DNA from: an uncultured Eubacteriales bacterium
GTDB lineage: Bacteria > Bacillota > Clostridia > Oscillospirales > Oscillospiraceae
Reading direction: 5' to 3'
Assembly (NCBI GenBank): GCA_934597725.1
Contig: CAKTSK010000032.1
Coordinates: 1 to 21,472 of the forward strand
DNA: 21,472 nucleotides
Of the stretch, positions 7,652 to 14,605 are shown piece by piece; the first letter of the stretch is position 1, and every line of letters begins with the position of its first letter. The notes under the pieces are model-generated. The model was given only the letters and a program-made list of their open reading frames with translations, made no database searches and was not told the DNA's origin. The translations under genes were made by a program, and so were the position numbers.

Positions 7652-8965
7652 TCCCTCCGGCGGGGTCAGCGCCTCCCGCCCGTGGCGCTGGGGGATCAGG
7701 CATTTGGTGAACCCCAGGCGGCGGACCTCTGACAGGCGCTGATTCAGGGCAGAGACCGACCGCAGCTCCCCGGTCAGCCCCACCTCCCCCATGGCCACCA
7801 GATCCGCCGGCACCGGCTTGTCCCGGAAGCTGGATGCCAGCGCCAGCACAGCGGCCAGGTCCGCACCGGGCTCGTCCAGATACAGTCCGCCGATGACGTT
7901 CAGATAGGCGTCGCAGGTATTGACCGCCAACCCGCCGCGCTTCTCCAGCACCGCCATGAGCAGCATGGCCCGGTTGTAGTCAAACCCGTTGCTGCTGCGC
8001 CGGGGCGTTCCGAACGCGCTGGGGGTCAGCAGAGCCTGGACCTCTGCCAGCACCGGGCGTGCGCCCTCCATGACGCAGGTGACACAGGTGCCCGGCTCCT
8101 CCGTCAGCCGCCCTTCCAGCAGGGCCTGGGAGGGATTGGGGACCTCCTGCAAGCCGGTGTCGTTCATTTCAAACACGCCGATCTCATTCGTCGCGCCGTA
8201 CCGGTTTTTGGCAGCGCGCAGGATGCGGTAGGAGGTGTGCCGGTCCCCTTCAAAGTACAGGACGCAGTCTACCATGTGTTCCAGGACCTTGGGGCCGGCC
8301 AAGCTCCCTTCCTTGTTCACATGCCCGATGACAAACACCGTGATCCCCCGGCCTTTGGCCAGCTGCATCAGCGCCATCGTGCATTCCTTGACCTGGGACA
8401 CGCTGCCCGGCGAGGAGGTCTGTTCCCCATGGTACATCGTCTGAATGGAATCGACGATGAGGATCTCAGGACCGGTCTCCTCCACTGCGGACACCACCAG
8501 ATCCAGGTCGGTCTCGGAAAGCAGATACAACGGCATCTGTCCCACACCCAGCCGGTCCGCCCGGAGCTTGAGCTGCCGCTGGGATTCCTCCCCGGAAACA
8601 TACAGCACTTTGGCAAACTTACACAGCTGATCACAGATCTGCAACATCAGCGTAGACTTTCCGATCCCCGGCGCGCCGCCGATCAGAACCAGGGACCCCT
8701 GAACCGCCCCGCCCCCCAGGACCCGGTCCAGCTCTGCCAGACCGGTGGGAAAGCGGATCTCCCGGTCCAGGGTCATTTCAGAGATCCGCTGGGTCCTGGG
8801 GGCCGTCCGCAACGGGACCGCAGCGTTTGTACGGCTGCTTTTCCCCTTGGGGGCGGCAGGCTGCTCGACAATGGTATTCCAGGCACCGCAGGCGCTGCAC
8901 TGCCCCTGCCACTTGGGGGTCTCGTTGCCGCACTGGGTGCAGTAAAAAACAGTTTTCGCTTTCAT
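7598..8965 (-). CDS. radA: DNA repair ATPase RadA (Sms)
   Basis: Branch-migration helicase that helps RecA process recombination intermediates. 455 residues, normal length. Seen in order: zinc finger C9-x2-C12 and C23-x2-C26; Walker A GGAPGIGKST at about 96-105; Walker B ILIVDSIQTMY; the RadA signature KNRYGATNEIGVFEM; and a C-terminal Lon-like domain. The frame stays open upstream, but MKAKTVFYCTQCG at 8965 is the right start: it has AAGGAG seven bases before it and matches the family N-terminus. Its ATG overlaps the stop of the cwlD-like gene in an ATGA, so the two are co-translated. It is convergent with the small Cys-rich gene and overlaps it slightly. No clear terminator follows. Confidence 0.97.
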   Translation of the reverse strand: MKAKTVFYCTQCGNETPKWQGQCSACGAWNTIVEQPAAPKGKSSRTNAAVPLRTAPRTQRISEMTLDREIRFPTGLAELDRVLGGGAVQGSLVLIGGAPGIGKSTLMLQICDQLCKFAKVLYVSGEESQRQLKLRADRLGVGQMPLYLLSETDLDLVVSAVEETGPEILIVDSIQTMYHGEQTSSPGSVSQVKECTMALMQLAKGRGITVFVIGHVNKEGSLAGPKVLEHMVDCVLYFEGDRHTSYRILRAAKNRYGATNEIGVFEMNDTGLQEVPNPSQALLEGRLTEEPGTCVTCVMEGARPVLAEVQALLTPSAFGTPRRSSNGFDYNRAMLLMAVLEKRGGLAVNTCDAYLNVIGGLYLDEPGADLAAVLALASSFRDKPVPADLVAMGEVGLTGELRSVSALNQRLSEVRRLGFTKCLIPQRHGREALTPPEGLQLIPVKNVRQALAVLR

Positions 8966-9678
8966 ATCAACGCTCCTTCTTGCTGGGTGCTTCCGGCGCC
9001 GAGATACCCGGCAGCCAAGGACATGGCCAGCTTTCGTTGGTACGCAGGTTCCCGCAGCAGGCATTCCTCCTCCGGGTTGGACAAAAAGCCGCATTCCACC
9101 AAAATCGCCGGGCAGGTGACGTGGGCCATCAGGTACACCGAGTCGGGCGCTGCCTGGGCTTTGCGCTCCTTTTCCGGTGCAAGCGTTTCCGTCAGCAGCC
9201 TCTGGACCTGCTGCGCCAGCGGGCGGGACTGCGCCTGTGTGCCATAAAACACCTGAATTCCCCGGTGGCTGGCCACCGGCGAGGCATTCTGGTGGATGCT
9301 GATCAGCGTGGCGTTCTCCACCGATTGGATCAGCGCCACGCGGTTTTTCAAATCCGATCTCTTTTTCTCCCGCAAGGTCTTGGCAGAGGGATCGTGGATC
9401 GAAACGTCCTCTGTGCGGGTCATTCTGGCAGACACGCCGTAAAAGCCCATCAGGGCATCCAGCGAACGGGCGATCTCCAGATTGACCTGGCTCTCCTCCT
9501 GGCCCGAGGGAGAAACCGCCCCGCCGTCCTCCCCGCCGTGGCCGGGGTCGATGACCAGAGTCTGCCGCGCCAGGCGGGCAAAGGCCGGGGCCGCCGGCTC
9601 GGTACAAATGCCTGCCAGCCAAAGGGCGGCGGCCAGTATCACCAGACAGTTGCCGATCAAACGCATGCGCTTCCACAT
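8962..9678 (-). CDS. cwlD: N-acetylmuramoyl-L-alanine amidase, CwlD-like (spore cortex)
   Basis: Zinc amidase of the Amidase_3 family, cleaving the stem peptide from muramic acid. CwlD does this in the cortex as the first step of muramic-delta-lactam formation. 238 residues, near the length of B. subtilis CwlD. An N-terminal membrane anchor (about 5-25) is followed by VIDPGHGGEDGGA (zinc His), the Glu in QVNLEIARSL, SIHQNAS (zinc His) and ILVECGFLSNPEEE (catalytic Glu). The FYGTQAQS and VYLMAHVT stretches match CwlD better than general amidases. The frame runs open to 9846, but that start lies upstream of the predicted promoter; ATG 9678 has GGGAGGG seven bases before it. Forms an operon with radA (ATGA overlap). 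Confidence 0.9.
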   Translation of the reverse strand: MWKRMRLIGNCLVILAAALWLAGICTEPAAPAFARLARQTLVIDPGHGGEDGGAVSPSGQEESQVNLEIARSLDALMGFYGVSARMTRTEDVSIHDPSAKTLREKKRSDLKNRVALIQSVENATLISIHQNASPVASHRGIQVFYGTQAQSRPLAQQVQRLLTETLAPEKERKAQAAPDSVYLMAHVTCPAILVECGFLSNPEEECLLREPAYQRKLAMSLAAGYLGAGSTQQEGALI

Positions 9679-9744
9679 GACACATCCCTCCCCGGCAACC
9701 CTATGCCGCTGCCGCCGGGGAGATACCCCGGGAGGTTCGGCAAG

Positions 9745-9773
9745 ATTATAACAAACAACTTGTTCTTCTGCAA
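9745..9773 (-). promoter_or_regulatory. Promoter of cwlD-radA operon
   Basis: On the - strand: -35 TTGCAG (9768-9773), 17-base spacer, -10 TATAAT (9745-9750). The start would be near 9738. The leader contains a small GC hairpin (CCGGGG 9715-9720 with CCCCGG 9726-9731). A sigma-A-like promoter for a CwlD-type gene is a little surprising, but it would serve radA too. Confidence 0.75.
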
Positions 9774-9874
9774 TCCTCTTCTCTGTTGGTTCCCTTTTCA
9801 CCCCTTTCGACATAAGCTGTAGTGAACGCGGGAGAGACCCTCCCACGTCCCATTGTCAAAGGAGGTTACCTGCA

Positions 9875-10348
9875 TTGTCCAACACAAATCCCAACGGTTC
9901 CCAGCCCGGGCACAACCCCGGCGCCTGCCCTGACGGCCAGGGCTCCCTTCCCTCTTGCGGCCCCATGGCGGTGGCCTATGTCCCCGATCACAGCGGCACG
10001 CCCCAGCGGTATTCCAAAACCAAGGCGCTGGAAAGCGGCACCCTGTTCGTCGACCTGGACCTGCCCTTCCACTTGAAGGTCACCGCGCCGCAGCTGGCTG
10101 ACACCGAGCTCAACCAGCTGCGCGCCCTGGACTTCGTCATCCAGGAGCTGGGCCTGTATCTGGACACCCACCCCCACGACAGCGAGGCGTTCACCCTCTT
10201 CCGGAATTATGTGGAGCTGGAAAAAGCCGCCCGGGAAAGCTATGTGGCCCAGCACGGCCCGCTGACCCAGGCCGACGCAGCCCAGAGCAGTTCCTATTCC
10301 TGGGGCAACGGCCCCTGGCCCTGGCAGTATCGCGAAGAGGAGGCGTAA
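9875..10348 (+). CDS. cotJB: Spore coat protein: CotJA-CotJB fusion
   Basis: 157 residues that read as two coat proteins joined in one frame. Residues about 30-66 resemble CotJA (MAVAYVPDHSG, then KALESGTLFVDLDLPF). Residues about 78-155 are CotJB (LRALDFVIQELGLYLDTHP, NYVELEKAARESY, GPLTQADA, and a C-terminal GPWPWQY). In the organisms I know, these are two short separate genes of about 80-90 residues each, followed by cotJC. The start is a TTG at 9875, chosen because AAAGGAGGT (9858-9866) sits eight bases before it. The N-terminal 29 residues are Gly/Pro/Asn-rich and low in complexity. The cotJC ribosome binding site lies inside its 3' end. Likely made in the mother cell during coat assembly; I could not identify a sigma-E or sigma-K promoter with confidence. 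Confidence 0.85.
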   Translation: MSNTNPNGSQPGHNPGACPDGQGSLPSCGPMAVAYVPDHSGTPQRYSKTKALESGTLFVDLDLPFHLKVTAPQLADTELNQLRALDFVIQELGLYLDTHPHDSEAFTLFRNYVELEKAARESYVAQHGPLTQADAAQSSSYSWGNGPWPWQYREEEA

Positions 10349-10351
10349 GGC

Positions 10352-10571
10352 ATGTTTGTATACCAGAAAAAGCTGCAGTATCCCGTGCGGATCAAGAACA
10401 CCAACCCCAAGCTGGCGGCCCAGATCATCTCCCAGTACGGTGGGCCTGATGGCAAGAGGGTACGACAGCGCCCCGTCCCCGTTCTCTGCCAATTTTGACA
10501 GCGATCCCGCCGGCCATGACAGCCCCGCCCCCACCCCGCACCAAAGTGGACCGGGAGACGGGGAGAAATGA
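10352..10571 (+). pseudogene. cotJC: cotJC remnant (coat manganese-catalase-like protein), deleted and frameshifted
   Basis: AGAGGAGG eight bases before ATG 10352 opens a frame whose first 34 residues are typical CotJC (MFVYQKKLQYPVRIKNTNPK, then AQIISQYGGPDG). After that it loses resemblance and stops at 10498, after 48 residues. CotJC is normally about 190 residues with a ferritin-like, manganese-catalase-type core; none of that core is present. Another frame picks up close to the break (LMARGYDSAPSPFSANFD onwards) and runs to a stop at 10571. It has the look of a Pro/Asp-rich coat-protein tail, so it may be the original C-terminus; that part is inference. An internal deletion of roughly 130-150 codons with a frameshift explains both halves. 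The spore coat would lack this enzyme unless a second copy exists elsewhere. Confidence 0.8.
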
Positions 10572-10649
10572 CAGGGCCGGTTGCCGCGCCCTCCCCTTGC
10601 CAGTACCATGGAACTATACCGGAACGCATTTATGATTTCTTCCTGTTCT

Positions 10650-10704
10650 CTTAAGCAACTGTTTAGAATCTCTTAAGCGAAACCAAAGATTTTCCGGCTA
10701 TACT
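10650..10704 (+). promoter_or_regulatory. Candidate activator box and promoter of the glycosyltransferase operon
   Basis: Three hexamers with an exact 11-base period: CTTAAG (10650-10655), GTTTAG (10661-10666), CTTAAG (10672-10677). The outer two sit in a 10-base direct repeat TCTCTTAAGC (10647-10656, 10669-10678). A -10 TATACT follows at 10699-10704, with no good -35 at the normal distance, as expected of an activator-dependent promoter. Direct hexamers at 11-base spacing are how OmpR/PhoB-family response regulators bind; CTTAAG-N5-CTTAAG is close to the enterobacterial PmrA box. Which regulator acts here is unknown. Confidence 0.55.
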
Positions 10705-10753
10705 GTATGCATGCAAAGGTACAATTCAAATGGAACTGCAAGGAGGGAGATCC

Positions 10754-11824
10754 ATGAACGTTTTGATTTTAACTGGAAACTTCGGCATGGGGCATCGCTT
10801 TGCGGCCCAGGCTGTGCAGGAAAATATCCTCCGTCGGGACCCCACGGCCTGTGTGACCGTGGTAGACGTGGTCACCGCCTGCTTTCCCCAGATGTATGGC
10901 TTCGTATACGGCTGCTTTGATTTCACCGTGAACTACTGCGCCGGTGTCTATAATCTGCTCAATCGGATGGCCGGCCGGTTTCGCGGCGCGCCGGTGAAAC
11001 GGGCCACCATCCAAAAGCTGGAACAGCTTCTGGACCGCACCCAGGCGGACTTTGTGGTCTCTACCCTGCCGCTGAGCTCTCAGTATGTCTCTGCGTACAA
11101 GCAGAGCACCGGCAGCACCCTGCCGCTTTATACTTACGTCACCGACATCTCCGCCCACAGCGAATGGATCGCCCCGGAGACCGACGGCTATTTCGTGGGG
11201 GATGAGTCCACCCGCCGGCAGCTGCTCCGTTTGGGCGTCCCCAGCCACCAGGTCGTCGTCAGCGGCATCCCCGTGCGGCAGGCCTTTCGGCCCCGGCCCC
11301 GGCGGGCGGAGCATCGCCCGAAAGAGCTGCTGGTCATGGGCGGCGGGTTGGGGCTGATCCCGCGGGCGGAGGAGCTTCTCTCCTCTCTGGCCGCCGCGCC
11401 GGATGTCCACGTCACCGTCATCACCGGCAAGAACGAGGGGCTGCGCCGCGCACTGACAGAGACCTATCCCACCTTTACCGTGCTGGGGTTCACCACGAAC
11501 GTGGCAGAATACATGGCCCAGGCTGACCTTCTTCTGACCAAAGCCGGCGGCAGCACCACCTTTGAGGCCATTCACACCGGCACGCCTCTGTGCCTGCTCC
11601 GCCCCTTTCTGATGCAGGAGGAAGCCAACGCCGCCTATGTCCAGGCCCAGGGCTTTGGCACGGTTCTGTGGGACAAGAACGCCGAGCCGCAGCAGATCCT
11701 CTCCCTGCTCCGGGACGAGGAAGCGCTGGCAGATATGCGGCAGCGCATGGCGGTGGCGCTGCGCAGCCTGGACCGGGTCTCTCCGGTCGATCTGTTTGAC
11801 GCAAGGGGGCAGGCAGCATGTTGA
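10754..11824 (+). CDS. MGDG-synthase-type glycosyltransferase (processive or diacylglycerol glycosyltransferase-like)
   Basis: GT28-family enzyme predicted to transfer a sugar from a UDP-sugar to diacylglycerol or a related lipid at the inner face of the membrane. 356 residues. The N-terminal MGDG-synthase domain starts with LTGNFGMGHRFAAQA (GxGH lipid-side loop, residues 7-20); YVTDISAHSEWI (128-139) and SGIPVRQAF (170-178) are family marks. The C-terminal MurG-like half has VMGGGLG (194-200) and the nucleotide-sugar loop TKAGGSTTFEAI (262-273). The frame is open from 10730, but ATG 10754 has AAGGAGGGAG just before it. It overlaps the deacetylase gene by seven bases and heads a three-gene operon. 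The donor sugar cannot be read from the sequence; glucose, galactose and N-acetylhexosamine all remain possible. Confidence 0.9.
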   Translation: MNVLILTGNFGMGHRFAAQAVQENILRRDPTACVTVVDVVTACFPQMYGFVYGCFDFTVNYCAGVYNLLNRMAGRFRGAPVKRATIQKLEQLLDRTQADFVVSTLPLSSQYVSAYKQSTGSTLPLYTYVTDISAHSEWIAPETDGYFVGDESTRRQLLRLGVPSHQVVVSGIPVRQAFRPRPRRAEHRPKELLVMGGGLGLIPRAEELLSSLAAAPDVHVTVITGKNEGLRRALTETYPTFTVLGFTTNVAEYMAQADLLLTKAGGSTTFEAIHTGTPLCLLRPFLMQEEANAAYVQAQGFGTVLWDKNAEPQQILSLLRDEEALADMRQRMAVALRSLDRVSPVDLFDARGQAAC

Positions 11825-12501
11825 TCCCTCTGCTCCTTCTGGCCGTGGCCGCAGGAAGCTATGCCTTTCTCCCCTCTTCCTGGCGAAAGCTGCGCCACCG
11901 TCTGGGGCGGAAGAAGCGGCAGCAGGAAGGCGTTCTCTACCTCACCTTTGACGACGGCCCCAGCCCACAGGACACCGCCGCACTGTTGGATCTTCTGGCC
12001 CGCTGGAACATTCCCGCCACGTTCTTTGTGGTCGCCGACTTTGCCCGGGAAGCGCCTCAGCTCATCCGGCGGATGCAGGCAGAGGGCCATCAGATCGGCT
12101 TCCACTCCGCCCACCACCACAGCGCCTACCTGATGACCCCCGAACAAACCAGACGGGATTTCGAGGAAGGGTTGGCTGCGCTGGCCCAGGTGGGCGTCCA
12201 TCCCCAGTGCTTCCGCCCGCCTTGGGGCGTGGTCAACTGGGCGTCCTTGCTCCAGGTCCGCCGTCTCCAGCTGCGCCCTGTCCTCTGGGATGTGATGGCC
12301 CAGGATTGGAAGAAGGACCTCACGCCGGAGGAGATCGCCCGCCGTCTGCGCCGACGCGCTTGGCCCGGGGCGGTGATCTGCCTCCACGACGGCCGGGGTG
12401 CGCCCGGGGCCCCGGCCCGCACCATACAAGCTCTGACCCTGCAGCTGCCCCAGTGGCTGGCCCAGGGATACCGTTTCGAGGCGTTGCCCTATGACACATA
12501 A
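11818..12501 (+). CDS. NodB/CE4-family polysaccharide (carbohydrate) deacetylase, membrane-anchored
   Basis: Metal-dependent deacetylase that removes acetyl or formyl groups from amino sugars. 227 residues. All five NodB motifs are visible: TFDDGPS (Asp45 catalytic, Asp46 metal), HSAHH (His96, His100 metal), RPPWG (133-137), the VLWDV region (155-159), and LHDG (His190). A single hydrophobic helix (2-18) is followed at once by a dense positive stretch (RKLRHRLGRKKR, 23-34). By the positive-inside rule this would place the enzyme on the cytoplasmic side, unlike secreted peptidoglycan deacetylases; this is a prediction. It overlaps the genes before and after (7 and 11 bases), which suggests it acts on the product of the upstream glycosyltransferase. 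PdaA-type cortex function is an alternative, but PdaA has a different first motif by my recollection. Confidence 0.9.
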   Translation: MLIPLLLLAVAAGSYAFLPSSWRKLRHRLGRKKRQQEGVLYLTFDDGPSPQDTAALLDLLARWNIPATFFVVADFAREAPQLIRRMQAEGHQIGFHSAHHHSAYLMTPEQTRRDFEEGLAALAQVGVHPQCFRPPWGVVNWASLLQVRRLQLRPVLWDVMAQDWKKDLTPEEIARRLRRRAWPGAVICLHDGRGAPGAPARTIQALTLQLPQWLAQGYRFEALPYDT

Positions 12502-13534
12502 CTACAAAAAAGGCATCCTGTGCGGCCTCCTGTTTCTGTCGCTGCTGGGCCTTACCTTCTATCTGGTCTTTCACGGACAGGACCCCGGTCAGCTCCGGGC
12601 TGCGCTGCGGCAGGCAGACCCTGTGCCGCTGGGGATCGGTGCCGGCTGTATGGCATTCTTTTTCTGCTGTGAGGCCAAAAATTTACAGCGCGGGCTGGTG
12701 ATGTTCGGTTCCCCCGCCTCATACCGCGCCTGTCTGCGGTATGCCATCACCGGTTTTTTCTTCAGCTCGGTCACCCCCTCCGCATCCGGCGGACAACCCA
12801 TGCAGGTGTATGCCATGTACCGGGACGGCCACTCGCCCGCACCGGGCGCCATGGCCCTGCTGGTGGAGTTTTTCTCCTTTCAGCTGGTGGCAGTGGCCCT
12901 GGGGATCGGGGGCTTCCTGTTCCACCGCCAGCAGCTGCTGGCCATGCCGCAGGGGATCTTGGCCTGTTTTCTGGTGGGCTGTGGTCTGAACCTGTTGGTG
13001 GCCCTGGTCCTGACGGGCGCGGTGGTTTCTCCACGCCTGCTGCCGGCGGTGGGACGCAGACTCTTGGTCCCCGCCAACCGGCTCTTTCCCCGGCGGGCTC
13101 CCGGTTGGGCCGACAGCATCAAAGCCCAATGGCAGGAGCTGCGGCACTGTGTACAATGCTTCCGCACCCACCCCAAACAGTGGGCCGCGATGCTCGGCAC
13201 CACGCTGCTCCAGCTGCTGGCGTATCACAGCATTCCCTTCTGGGTCTCGCTGGCCCTGGGTGTGGACGGTACCTCTCTCCCCGCGATGCTCGCCATGCAG
13301 TCTGTTCTCTTCCTGTCGGTCTCCTCCCTGCCGCTGCCCGGTGCAGTTGGTCTGACAGAAGGCGGCTTTCTGCTGCTCTACCAGACCATATTTCCTGCCG
13401 CGCTGCTGCCCGGTGCCATGCTGCTCAGCCGGACCCTCAGCTTCTATCTGTTCCTTTTGCTGAGCGGCACGGTTCTGGCTGTATATTTTCTCCGCCTGGC
13501 CTGGCGGCCCCCGACGCCTGCCGCAACACCATAA
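12491..13534 (+). CDS. YbhN/MprF-type integral membrane protein (lysylphosphatidylglycerol synthase TM region family, flippase-like)
   Basis: 347-residue multi-pass membrane protein of the UPF0104 / flippase-like family, related to the N-terminal half of MprF, which moves charged lipids to the outer leaflet. It has no aminoacyl-transferase domain. Family marks: SSVTPSASGGQPMQVYAM (92-109) and the PLPGAVGLTEGG loop (281-292), corresponding to the usual P-x-PGG-x-G-x2-E motif. About seven or eight helices by eye. It overlaps the deacetylase by 11 bases with only a weak GAGG as ribosome binding site, so translation is probably coupled. As last gene of the operon it is the natural exporter for whatever lipid the first two make. 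The substrate is inferred, not shown. Confidence 0.9.
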   Translation: MTHNYKKGILCGLLFLSLLGLTFYLVFHGQDPGQLRAALRQADPVPLGIGAGCMAFFFCCEAKNLQRGLVMFGSPASYRACLRYAITGFFFSSVTPSASGGQPMQVYAMYRDGHSPAPGAMALLVEFFSFQLVAVALGIGGFLFHRQQLLAMPQGILACFLVGCGLNLLVALVLTGAVVSPRLLPAVGRRLLVPANRLFPRRAPGWADSIKAQWQELRHCVQCFRTHPKQWAAMLGTTLLQLLAYHSIPFWVSLALGVDGTSLPAMLAMQSVLFLSVSSLPLPGAVGLTEGGFLLLYQTIFPAALLPGAMLLSRTLSFYLFLLLSGTVLAVYFLRLAWRPPTPAATP

Positions 13535-13536
13535 CC

Positions 13537-13588
13537 AACGGCTCCCCTCTGTTTTCCAACATTGTGAAACGCAGAGGGGAGCCGTTTT
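13537..13588. terminator. Hairpin terminator between convergent operons
   Basis: A 15-bp perfect stem (13537-13551 with 13572-13586) whose inner bases can pair further. It is followed by only four T on the + strand. It begins two bases after the flippase-like stop and 13 bases beyond the end of the histidine kinase gene, so it probably serves both strands. Confidence 0.8.
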
Positions 13589-13600
13589 CGGTCTTCCCGG

Positions 13601-14605
13601 TTATTCAATGGCAAAGGAAGGACGGCGCAGACCAAGACGGACCTGTGTCCCCTCTCCCGGTACAGAAGTGATGGTCAAGCTGTGGCCCAGAAGGTCCGCC
13701 GTCCGGCGGCAAAGATAGAGGCCGATCCCCGTGGACTTGTTCTCCATCCGGCCGTTCTGCCCGGTAAATCCCCGTTCAAAAACCCGGGGCAGGTCCTCCG
13801 GCGCGATGCCGATGCCGTTGTCGGCAACGACCAGCGTATGGTCCTCTTCCCAGAACACGGAGATCTCTCCCCCGACCGGCGTGTATTTCAGGGCATTGGA
13901 CAGCAGTTGCTCCAACAAAAAAGACAACCACTTTTCGTCGCTGAGAACTGTCGCTCCCGTTTCCTGAAATACCAGCCGGATCTTCTTCAAAATAAAGAGT
14001 TTGGCAAACTTCCGCACCGTCTGCCGCACCACGTCATCCAGCTGGCAGCGGCGCAGGACCAGGTCCCGGCTGTCCCCGTCCAGACGCTGGTATTGAAGGA
14101 CCATGTCTACATATTGCTGGATCTTCTGCAGCTCCACCTCCATCTCCGCTTTCTTTTCCGGCCCCGCCTGGAACAGCAGGTCCAGCGTCGCGATAGGGGT
14201 CTTGATCTGGTGGACCCAAAGGGTATAATACGCCGTCCGATCCACCAGCGCCCCGTCGGCTTCCGCCTGCTGCCGGCGGGCGTCCCGGGCCAGGCGGCGG
14301 ATCAGGCGGCTATAGTCTGCCTCGATCAGCGTCGTTGCCTCCGGCAGATTGTCCGGGTCTACCAGCATGCTCTCCTCCAACTGTGTCAGCACCTTGTGCT
14401 TGTGCCAAAACCGCACAAAACTAAGCCCTGACAACAGCAGCACCCCTGCCAGACACAGGGAAACGCCATACCACCCCACTTCCGCAGGCAGGTCATAGAG
14501 CCAGAAGAGCAGCAGGAGCATCGCCAAACAGAACAGCCCCGCAGCAGCCACCAGCTTGCGGCTGGCCAGCCAGGCGCCCAGCAGGGCAAGTTTCCCCTTT
14601 CTCAT
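13601..14605 (-). CDS. Bce-type intramembrane-sensing histidine kinase
   Basis: Sensor kinase of the BceS class, which has almost no external domain and takes its signal from the partner ABC transporter. 334 residues. Two helices (about 18-37 and 44-64) are separated by only a handful of residues. After a linker comes the phospho-acceptor box LWVHQIKTP (His132), then the N-box LLEQLLSNALKYT, the G1 box VVADNGIGI, the F-box VFERGFTG and the G2 box STGIGLYL. Its ATG overlaps the response-regulator stop as ATGA, and the pair follows a Bce-type ATPase-permease on the same strand. This is the standard four-gene peptide-sensing module. The signal is likely a cell-envelope peptide antibiotic complex, by family analogy. 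Confidence 0.94.
   Translation of the reverse strand: MRKGKLALLGAWLASRKLVAAAGLFCLAMLLLLFWLYDLPAEVGWYGVSLCLAGVLLLSGLSFVRFWHKHKVLTQLEESMLVDPDNLPEATTLIEADYSRLIRRLARDARRQQAEADGALVDRTAYYTLWVHQIKTPIATLDLLFQAGPEKKAEMEVELQKIQQYVDMVLQYQRLDGDSRDLVLRRCQLDDVVRQTVRKFAKLFILKKIRLVFQETGATVLSDEKWLSFLLEQLLSNALKYTPVGGEISVFWEEDHTLVVADNGIGIAPEDLPRVFERGFTGQNGRMENKSTGIGLYLCRRTADLLGHSLTITSVPGEGTQVRLGLRRPSFAIE

Noticed and set aside
9811..9820. CATAAGCTGT as a sigma-E or sigma-K -10 for the cotJ genes
   Set aside because: Only the CATA core fits, and no acceptable -35 lies at the right distance, so it is not listed as a promoter.
8827..9822. 331-codon open frame on the + strand across cwlD and the radA start
   Set aside because: Antisense shadow that also crosses the cwlD-radA promoter.
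9697..9846. Longer N-terminus of the CwlD-like protein (start at 9846)
   Set aside because: The extension lies upstream of a strong TATAAT promoter and lacks a signal anchor; the start at 9678 has a good ribosome binding site.
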